From: Clostridiales bacterium
GTDB lineage: Bacteria > Bacillota > Desulfitobacteriia > Desulfitobacteriales > Desulfitobacteriaceae
NCBI GenBank assembly: GCA_027357125.1
Contig: DAHVVW010000163.1
Coordinates: forward strand, 1-5,549
Length of the DNA: 5,549 nucleotides
Reading direction: 5' to 3'
The notes beneath the pieces were generated by a model. It worked only from the letters and a program-made list of their open reading frames with translations. It ran no database searches and was not told the origin of the DNA. Positions 1 through 5,549 of this stretch are shown piece after piece; the stretch's first letter is position 1; each line of letters opens with the position of its first letter. The position numbers and the translations under genes are program-made.

Positions 1-66
1 CAGTAAATTTTTGTTGGTAATGTATTTCTTAAGCTCGGTATAAGCTTCCTGTCTGGTAAGCATCAT
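1..66 (-). CDS. N-terminus of a probable HD-domain (HDIG) phosphohydrolase, partial
   Basis: Only the first 22 codons are in the window, reading MMLTRQEAYTELKKYITNKN and continuing LL to the edge. This resembles the opening helix of small HD/HDIG-domain hydrolases in Clostridia (pattern MxTREEAxxLLKKYxKNENLLKH), whose metal-binding HD motif would lie just outside the window. AAAGGA at 77-72 is the ribosome binding site. ATG codons in frame at 72, 66 and 63 all follow or overlap it; 66 or 63 fits best, with 5 and 8 bases of spacing. The gene is 59 bases downstream of the esterase stop and probably in the same transcription direction. Family assignment rests on a short match and is tentative. 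Confidence 0.55.
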   Translation of the reverse strand, partial: MMLTRQEAYTELKKYITNKNLL

Positions 67-76
67 TAACATCCTT

Positions 77-89
77 TCTGTCTGACAGA
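77..89. other. Small palindrome overlapping the ribosome binding site of the left-edge gene
   Basis: TCTGTC (77-82) and GACAGA (84-89) form an inverted repeat with 6-base arms and a 1-base centre. Its left edge touches the minus-strand Shine-Dalgarno AAAGGA (77-72) of the gene starting at 66. It could be an operator-like site. The centre is too tight for a stable RNA hairpin with all pairs formed, and chance occurrence is possible. Confidence 0.3.
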
Positions 90-125
90 TTTTTCGCACT
101 GGAATTTACTTAATAGGTATTATTC

Positions 126-866
126 TTAAGTAGACTCAATGCTTTCGATGAAGTGGGCAACCTCAGCGGCTATTTGTTCTCTTTCCGGTCCAAGCGTAAG
201 AATGTGACCGGATTTTTCCCAGTAAATTATACGAGGTTTACAGTAACCGCGGGCTATCTCTGAGGCGATAAGCTCCACGCTTTGCGGTTGCACGGTTTCA
301 TCAGTAACGCTCTGTAGTAACAAGGCTGGACAACTGATCGCTTTAAGTCCCTGGCGCGTCTGGCGAATTCCACGATTCAGGGAAGTAAGCGCTCCAACCG
401 GCACCCGCTCGTATACAAACCGTTCAAGTTCCCGTTCCGAAGGTTTGTCAACATATTTCTTGAACGGCTGATAGAGATGGGCGAACTTTACCCGCCAGTC
501 CTGCAGGATCATCGGCGCATTCATGGAGATTACCCCATCGACTAACCCCCTGCTGGCTAGATTCAAGGCAAGGAGTCCACCCATGGATAAGCCGACCGCA
601 ATAATCCTCTCACAGACCTCTCGCAGGCGCAAAGTTCCGGTCTCCGTATCCCGAACCCAGTCCTCCCAACCTGTGGCAGACAGTTCCTCCGGGGTGCTGC
701 CATGTCCTGAGAGCTTAGGCCCGAGTATGGCCCAACCATGTGCGTGCAAGAATTCTCCGAGTGGCCTCATTTCTGAGGGCGACCCTGTAAAGCCGTGGAT
801 CAGAAGACAGCCGGTAGAGTTACCAGGATAATAAAAAGGTTCAACCAGTTTCTTTGTTATTTTCAG
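126..866 (-). CDS. est: Est30-type carboxylesterase (alpha/beta hydrolase), likely CTG start
   Basis: This is a cytoplasmic serine esterase of the Geobacillus Est30 family, hydrolysing short- and medium-chain carboxyl esters. The physiological substrate is unknown. From the CTG at 866 the protein has 246 residues, the length of known Est30 proteins. The oxyanion-hole motif HGFTG is at 24-28, the nucleophile Ser94 in GLSMGG at 92-97, the acid Asp189 in SVTDETV, and His221 in SGHILTL. In this numbering the serine falls at the same position I recall for Est30. The cap region contains APMILQDW and a basic helix. There is no signal peptide. A longer reading from TTG 959 (277 residues) adds MMPDARVEKLWLRASLHVDIG, which is encoded mostly by the hairpin at 919-954 and looks non-native. 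The family is secure; the start is less so. It follows hppA; in Bacilli the same gene often follows secG. Confidence 0.9.
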   Translation of the reverse strand: MKITKKLVEPFYYPGNSTGCLLIHGFTGSPSEMRPLGEFLHAHGWAILGPKLSGHGSTPEELSATGWEDWVRDTETGTLRLREVCERIIAVGLSMGGLLALNLASRGLVDGVISMNAPMILQDWRVKFAHLYQPFKKYVDKPSERELERFVYERVPVGALTSLNRGIRQTRQGLKAISCPALLLQSVTDETVQPQSVELIASEIARGYCKPRIIYWEKSGHILTLGPEREQIAAEVAHFIESIEST

Positions 867-873
867 GCTACAG

Positions 874-880
874 CCCCCCT
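874..880 (-). promoter_or_regulatory. Ribosome binding site that decides the esterase start
   Basis: AGGGGGG on the minus strand lies 7 bases before the CTG codon at 866. It is the only good Shine-Dalgarno match between the hppA stop and the conserved part of the esterase. The TTG (959) and ATG (956) farther upstream have no such sequence and lie at or in the hairpin. No ATG, GTG or TTG is in frame between the hairpin and the conserved domain. Confidence 0.6.
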
Positions 881-918
881 GTCCGGATTTACGGATTCCT
901 ATATCAACATGTAATGAA

Positions 919-954
919 GCCCGAAGCCAGAGCTTTTCTACTCTGGCATCGGGC
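919..954 (-). terminator. Strong hairpin after hppA, possible terminator
   Basis: GCCCGAAGCCAGAG at 919-932 pairs with CTCTGGCATCGGGC at 941-954, giving a 14-position stem with one internal mismatch and an 8-base loop. It starts 62 bases after the hppA stop. The minus strand continues TTCATTACATG, so the T tract is poor, and the structure may be an attenuator or RNA-stabilising hairpin rather than a full terminator. It lies inside the longest possible reading of the esterase, which argues that translation of that gene starts downstream of it. Confidence 0.55.
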
Positions 955-1016
955 ATCAAATTTACAAGCTAATTTATCAGCGGACTGCCCCGTGCTATGC
1001 AAGCAGAGCGATACCC

Positions 1017-3035
1017 TTATCTTAAAAACGGAGCGATAATAAGCGAGATGGTGCCCATAACCTTAATCAGCGCATTCAAAGAAGGGCCGGATGTATCCTT
1101 AAAAGGATCCCCCACCGTGTCCCCAATAACTGCTGCAGCGTGGGTCGGCGTCCCTTTACCACCAAGGTTTCCTGCCTCGATATATTTTTTGGCATTGTCC
1201 CAGGCACCGCCGGCGTTAGCCATGAAGATAGCCAGCAAAAGTCCGGAAACTGTACCGCCGGCCAAGTATCCACCCATTGCATTTTTACCAAGGCCGAAAC
1301 CGACAACGAGTGGTGTCAGGACTGCGAGCAGTCCTGGAACAATCATTTCACGGAGAGCCGCTTTTGTAGAAATATCGACACAGGCCCGGTAATCCGGCTT
1401 CCCTGTACCTTCCATAATTCCAGGAATCTCCCGGAACTGGCGACGTACTTCCCCGATCATTTCAAAAGCAGCCTTGCCGACAGCTTCCATGGCAAACGCC
1501 GAGAATAGGAACGGTACAGCAGCACCGAGAAACACACCAATAATTGTCGTGGGAACTAGGATATCAATCGTTTCTAAGTGGGCCAACTCGGAGAAAGCAT
1601 TGAAAAGAGCTAGGGCTGTCAAGGCTGCCGAGCCAATCGCAAATCCCTTTGCTACTGCGGCGGTTGTATTGCCCACTGAATCTAGCTTATCCGTGGTTTT
1701 ACGAACATTAGGCTCCAACTCTGCCATCTCCGCAATTCCACCCGCGTTGTCCGCAACGGGCCCAAAGGAGTCAATCGCCACAACCATCCCTGCGGTTGAG
1801 AGCATAGCCATCGCAGCCATCGCGATTCCGAAGATTCCAGCGGCGGAATAAGAAATATAAGTGGCAGCACAGATAACTAAGACAGGCAGAGCAGTACTCT
1901 TTAAGACTACAGCCAAACCGGCTATAATATTGGTTGCCGCGCCCGTTTCCGATGCCTTGGCAATTCCCTGTGCCGGTTTCTTCTGGTTGGAAGTGTAGTA
2001 CTCCGTGAGCAACCCGATGAGAACGTTAACAACCAAACCTGAAAAAATCGCAATATAAACATCGTTAGGAGTGACATTAATGCCGCTGATCGTGATCGTA
2101 GCGGGCATCAGCCACTGCACGAGCACATAGGCTGCAATCGCCGTGATGAGGTTAGTCCCCCACAGACCCTTGTTGAGGGCGGTTTGCGGGTTGGCATTCT
2201 CTCCGGTCCGGACAAAGAAGCTGGCAATAATGGCCGCAACGAGGCCTACAGCACCCACAAGCAAGGGCAACATAATTCCCGGCATTCCTTCTCCTATATT
2301 GGCAGCCTTAAACGCGCTACCCCCAATTAACATCGCAGCAATCGTGGTCGCTGCATAAGATTCAAACAAGTCAGCACCCATGCCAGCCGTGTCCCCGACA
2401 TTATCGCCAACGTTGTCAGCAATGGTCGCTGGATTACGGGGATCATCTTCCGGTATCCCGGCTTCTACTTTACCGACCAGGTCTGCTCCGACATCCGCGG
2501 CTTTGGTATAAATCCCACCGCCAACACGAGCAAAGAGTGCAATCGCACTAGCCCCGAAGGCAAAGGAATTAATGACTTCTACATTCTTAAACACTAAATA
2601 AAGCACGGTTACGCCGAGGAGTCCAAGTCCTGCCACTGAGAGACCCATCACAGCGCCGCCGCGGAAAGCAACCCCAAGCGCTTTGTTCAAACTGGTGCGA
2701 GCCGCTTCGGTAGTACGGGAATTAGCCCGCGTGGTAATGCTCATACCTACATATCCGGCCACCCCGGACAAGAGTGAACCAGCTAAGAAAGAAACCGCTG
2801 TTTGCCAGTCCTTACCCCACCATAAGACTACAAAAATAATAAGTACAATAGGAATTAAGGTACGGTACTCACGATTAAGAAAAGCCATTGCACCTTCCTG
2901 AATCGCCTTAGATATTTCCTGCATGCGGGCGTTGCCAGGGTTTTCACCCAAAACACTTTTGGCAAAATAAAACGCAAATAAGAGGCCGAGAATCCCCGCC
3001 CCCACTGCCCAATAAGGCATTGAAGTAAAATCCAT
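1017..3035 (-). CDS. hppA: Membrane-bound ion-translocating pyrophosphatase, potassium-dependent type
   Basis: HppA hydrolyses cytoplasmic pyrophosphate and uses the energy to pump H+ or Na+ out across the membrane. It has 672 residues, which is normal for bacterial members, is very hydrophobic throughout (about 16 membrane helices expected for the family), and shows no frameshift. The pyrophosphate site is visible: [11 protein letters not shown] at 181-191 (D181, K189, E191), DNVGDNVGD at 207-215, WDNAKKYIE at 612-620, and [15 protein letters not shown] at 638-652. In [10 protein letters not shown] (455-464), alanine (459) stands where potassium-independent enzymes have lysine, which by family knowledge predicts K+ dependence. 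E225 in ADLFESY is the ion-gate glutamate region of helix 6. Whether the ion is Na+ or H+ cannot be settled by eye. The ATG at 3035 has AGGAGG (3051-3046) 10 bases ahead. A strong hairpin follows at 954-919. Confidence 0.97.
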   Translation of the reverse strand: MDFTSMPYWAVGAGILGLLFAFYFAKSVLGENPGNARMQEISKAIQEGAMAFLNREYRTLIPIVLIIFVVLWWGKDWQTAVSFLAGSLLSGVAGYVGMSITTRANSRTTEAARTSLNKALGVAFRGGAVMGLSVAGLGLLGVTVLYLVFKNVEVINSFAFGASAIALFARVGGGIYTKAADVGADLVGKVEAGIPEDDPRNPATIADNVGDNVGDTAGMGADLFESYAATTIAAMLIGGSAFKAANIGEGMPGIMLPLLVGAVGLVAAIIASFFVRTGENANPQTALNKGLWGTNLITAIAAYVLVQWLMPATITISGINVTPNDVYIAIFSGLVVNVLIGLLTEYYTSNQKKPAQGIAKASETGAATNIIAGLAVVLKSTALPVLVICAATYISYSAAGIFGIAMAAMAMLSTAGMVVAIDSFGPVADNAGGIAEMAELEPNVRKTTDKLDSVGNTTAAVAKGFAIGSAALTALALFNAFSELAHLETIDILVPTTIIGVFLGAAVPFLFSAFAMEAVGKAAFEMIGEVRRQFREIPGIMEGTGKPDYRACVDISTKAALREMIVPGLLAVLTPLVVGFGLGKNAMGGYLAGGTVSGLLLAIFMANAGGAWDNAKKYIEAGNLGGKGTPTHAAAVIGDTVGDPFKDTSGPSLNALIKVMGTISLIIAPFLR

Positions 3036-3117
3036 TCCTAATAACCCTCCTCACTAAATATCAAAATGTAGTCTAAGCTCAATCAAACCGTCTCCACCAT
3101 CTCTGATATGTTCTTGT

Positions 3118-3342
3118 CTAGGTGAGCAAAGAAAGGCCCAGCGAACTCAGCAAGAAAAGAATCGCGAATACGGAGCTTAGTTTGCCAAAGAGTTCATCCA
3201 TACCCTTCTTTTTGCCAAAAAAAGATTCGCCTGCCCCGGCAATCGCTCCGGATAACCCTGCGCTACGCCCGGATTGGAGGAGAACTGTCGCTATTAACCC
3301 CAAAGAGCTAATTACCAAGAGCACTACTAATGCAATTATCAT
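3118..3342 (-). CDS. secG: Preprotein translocase subunit SecG
   Basis: SecG is the small membrane subunit of the SecYEG channel that helps SecA-driven protein export. The 74-residue length is normal for Bacillota. Two membrane segments are visible, about residues 2-22 and 55-73. The connecting cytoplasmic part LLQSGRSAGLSGAIAGAGES (21-40), followed by FFGKKKGMDE, is the SecG family signature. The ATG at 3342 is preceded by AGGGGG (3355-3350) with a 7-base gap. Continuing as TGA, it fits the 16S rRNA 3' end at 8 of 9 positions. The gene follows eno, a frequent Bacillota arrangement, but has its own promoter. hppA starts 82 bases after its stop, so read-through is possible. Confidence 0.96.
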   Translation of the reverse strand: MIIALVVLLVISSLGLIATVLLQSGRSAGLSGAIAGAGESFFGKKKGMDELFGKLSSVFAILFLLSSLGLSLLT

Positions 3343-3432
3343 TTACTCACCCCCTCAGGCACCGGATATTCTTAGCCCTGCGGTACCCATTTTCCAACAC
3401 AGACGTAAGTTTATCCCTGTTGCCAATGACCT

Positions 3433-3461
3433 ATTTTAGCACAGAGAACCGTAAAACTCAA
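3433..3461 (-). promoter_or_regulatory. SigA-type promoter upstream of secG
   Basis: On the minus strand a -35 box TTGAGT (3461-3456) is followed by a 17-base spacer and a -10 box TAAAAT (3438-3433). The spacer ends in TGC, giving an extended -10 element. Four of six -35 bases and five of six -10 bases fit the consensus, at the optimal spacing. The expected start point is near 3426, leaving a leader of roughly 85 bases before secG. It lies after the eno hairpin, so secG probably starts its own transcription unit. Confidence 0.75.
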
Positions 3462-3494
3462 GCAATGCGGCCTGAGCAGTCGATGAAGAACAAG

Positions 3495-3540
3495 AGCAGA
3501 AAAAAGAGATGTTTTCATGAATGCATCCCTTTTCCCTGCT
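3495..3540 (-). terminator. Long wobble-paired hairpin after eno, probable terminator or 3'-end structure
   Basis: In the minus-strand RNA, 3540-3524 and 3511-3495 pair over 17 consecutive positions, including three G-U wobbles, around a 12-base loop (3523-3512). The stem begins 37 bases after the eno stop. On the plus strand the wobble positions become A-C mismatches, so the structure favours minus-strand RNA. The 3' arm contains six T in a row and the bases after the stem are pyrimidine-rich (CTTGTTCTTC), but there is no clean trailing T tract. It may end or protect the eno transcript. Termination itself is inferred. Confidence 0.55.
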
Positions 3541-3577
3541 GTTTGTAGCTATGGTTGCGTATCCTTGCTCAAATTTT

Positions 3578-4870
<1,293 letters not shown>

Positions 4871-4880
4871 CTATTTCCAA

Positions 4881-4894
4881 AATACTTTAGTATT
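4881..4894. other. Palindrome just upstream of the eno ribosome binding site
   Basis: AATACT at 4881-4886 and AGTATT at 4889-4894 form a perfect inverted repeat with 6-base arms and a 2-base centre. It begins 13 bases upstream of the eno Shine-Dalgarno sequence (AAGGAG, 4868-4863) and abuts the left heptamer array. It could be a protein-binding site or an end of the repeat element. It is short and AT-rich, so chance is possible. Confidence 0.35.
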
Positions 4895-5024
4895 CAGAAT
4901 TCATTCATCAGGAGTCAGAATAACACAAGATCCCCTCTCCTGTCCCCTGCTCCGTTCGGCCGTAAGAATTTCTCTTGGGTTTGGCCGAACTCCTGACTAC
5001 TGACTACTGTCTCCTGTCTCCTCC
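4894..5024. repeat. Degenerate heptamer arrays flanking a hairpin in the gpmI-eno spacer
   Basis: Most of the spacer between gpmI and eno is built of 7-base units. On the right, positions 4990-5024 read CTCCTGA, CTACTGA, CTACTGT, CTCCTGT, CTCCTCC without gaps. In the middle, 4937-4950 read CTCCTGT, CCCCTGC. On the left, 4894-4921 read TCAGAAT, TCATTCA, TCAGGAG, TCAGAAT. On the other strand the left set becomes ATTCTGA, CTCCTGA, TGAATGA, ATTCTGA, so the outer arrays carry the same motif in opposite orientation. Between them lies the inverted repeat at 4954-4990. No open frame explains it. The layout resembles a dispersed intergenic repeat or small non-autonomous element, but copy number elsewhere cannot be seen from one window. 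Confidence 0.7.
4954..4990 (-). other. Inverted repeat / hairpin inside the gpmI-eno spacer repeat
   Basis: GTTCGGCC at 4954-4961 is exactly matched by GGCCGAAC at 4983-4990, giving an 8-base-pair stem with a 21-base loop. Inside the loop AAGA (4964-4967) can pair with TCTT (4973-4976), so a two-tier structure is possible. It lies 37 bases after the gpmI stop. No run of T follows on the minus strand, so it is not a standard intrinsic terminator. It may be the core of the surrounding repeat or a processing or stabilising structure in a gpmI-eno transcript. Confidence 0.6.
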
Positions 5025-5027
5025 GAT

Positions 5028-5549
5028 TTATTCCTCTAAGATAAGGGATTGCCCCTTCATTTCCGGCGGTTGCGTAAGCCCAAGCAGTTGCAGGATGGTA
5101 GGAGCAATGTCACTGAGGGCGCCTTCCTGGCGTACAGAGCAGTTACGTAGTTTATCAGAAACCAGAATAAACGGCACCCGGTTCGTTGTATGTGCAGTCA
5201 AAGGAAGCCCAGTTTCCGGGTCTACCTTAGCCTCCGCATTCCCGTGATCCCCCGTGATTAAAATCGTCCCGCCCAAGCGCCCCACAGCAGAAAAAATGTC
5301 TCCCAGACAGCGGTCGACCGCCTCCACAGCCTTGACCGTGGCCTCGAAAACCCCTGTGTGCCCGACCATATCAGCATTGGCAAAGTTCAGGATAATAACG
5401 TCATACGGGTTTTCCTCAAGCACATCCAGCAGCTTGGCCGTAATCTCAGGAGCGCTCATCTCCGGCTGTAGGTTATAAGTGGCCACTTTAGGTGAAGGAA
5501 TAAGTATCCTGTCCTCTCCTTCGTCCGGCTCTTCAATTCCGCCATTAAA
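5028..5549 (-). CDS. gpmI: 2,3-bisphosphoglycerate-independent phosphoglycerate mutase, C-terminal part (5' end outside window)
   Basis: GpmI interconverts 3-phosphoglycerate and 2-phosphoglycerate in the cytoplasm, using two Mn ions and a phosphoserine intermediate. The last 173 residues are present. The frame stays open to the window edge, so the GTG at 5486 (the V of KVATY) is internal and is not a start. The partial protein begins [14 protein letters not shown], a well-conserved iPGM stretch, followed by [14 protein letters not shown] (K21 matches the conserved active-site lysine). Metal ligands of the alkaline-phosphatase fold are visible: D60 and H64 in [10 protein letters not shown]101 and H102 in TGDHGNAE, and H120 in HTTNRVPF. 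The end [15 protein letters not shown] is the usual iPGM C-terminus. The phosphoserine and N-terminal ligands lie outside the window. It sits directly upstream of eno, the next enzyme of the pathway, separated by 172 bases of repeats. The family call is very secure. Confidence 0.97.
   Translation of the reverse strand, partial: FNGGIEEPDEGEDRILIPSPKVATYNLQPEMSAPEITAKLLDVLEENPYDVIILNFANADMVGHTGVFEATVKAVEAVDRCLGDIFSAVGRLGGTILITGDHGNAEAKVDPETGLPLTAHTTNRVPFILVSDKLRNCSVRQEGALSDIAPTILQLLGLTQPPEMKGQSLILEE

Noticed and set aside
523..831. Plus-strand open frame of 102 codons opposite the esterase
   Set aside because: It lies wholly inside the esterase, has low-complexity composition without a recognisable family, and is explained as the complement of a conserved gene.
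997..1508. Plus-strand open frames of 131 and 122 codons opposite hppA
   Set aside because: They mirror the alanine- and glycine-rich codons of hppA and show no ribosome binding site or family resemblance.
3036..3117. Possible promoter before hppA (TTGATT with a 17-base gap to TGATAT, or TTGAGC with TATTTA)
   Set aside because: The -10 boxes match the consensus at only about three of six positions, so these are no better than expected in AT-rich spacer sequence.
3122..3548. Plus-strand open frames spanning secG and the eno-secG spacer
   Set aside because: They overlap secG and the spacer containing the minus-strand promoter and hairpin, and their products look like random translation.
4894..5024. 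CRISPR array
   Set aside because: The repeat units are 7 bases long and contiguous, without the longer repeats and unique spacers of a CRISPR array.
5028..5486. gpmI as a complete 152-residue gene starting at GTG 5486
   Set aside because: The same frame continues to 5549 with conserved iPGM residues (FNGGIEEP...SPK), so the GTG is an internal valine codon.

Overview
The window is an ordinary bacterial chromosomal segment, and every gene I can support lies on the minus strand. In transcription order (right to left) they are: the C-terminal part of a cofactor-independent phosphoglycerate mutase (gpmI), enolase (eno), the preprotein translocase subunit SecG (secG), a membrane ion-pumping pyrophosphatase (hppA), a small Est30-type carboxylesterase, and the first 22 codons of what looks like an HD-domain phosphohydrolase. 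The block gpmI-eno-secG-carboxylesterase is typical of Bacillota. The pyrophosphatase, purine-rich ribosome binding sites and moderate base composition suggest an anaerobic clostridial-class organism, possibly of the Desulfotomaculum/Peptococcaceae kind. That placement is inference from gene content only.

Layout: gpmI runs off the right edge (5549-5028). A 172-base spacer follows, filled with degenerate 7-base repeats around a hairpin. Enolase (4855-3578) is complete with all catalytic residues. After it comes a 235-base spacer holding a long wobble-paired hairpin (3540-3495) and a very good SigA-type promoter (3461-3433), so secG and what follows probably form a new transcription unit. secG (3342-3118) is followed after 82 bases by hppA (3035-1017). 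A strong hairpin (954-919) lies between hppA and the carboxylesterase and overlaps the longest possible reading of the esterase. The real esterase start is therefore argued to be a CTG codon at 866. The last 66 bases start a new gene that leaves the window.

Functionally, GpmI and enolase are consecutive steps of lower glycolysis/gluconeogenesis (3-phosphoglycerate to 2-phosphoglycerate to phosphoenolpyruvate). SecG belongs to protein export. HppA recovers energy from pyrophosphate as a proton or sodium gradient, and its sequence marks it as the potassium-dependent type. The esterase is a housekeeping hydrolase of unknown natural substrate. No mobile element, CRISPR array, tRNA or rRNA was seen. 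I found no evidence of a novel multi-gene system. The most interesting material is non-coding: the heptamer/hairpin mosaic before eno, the two hairpins, and the unusual start of the esterase.
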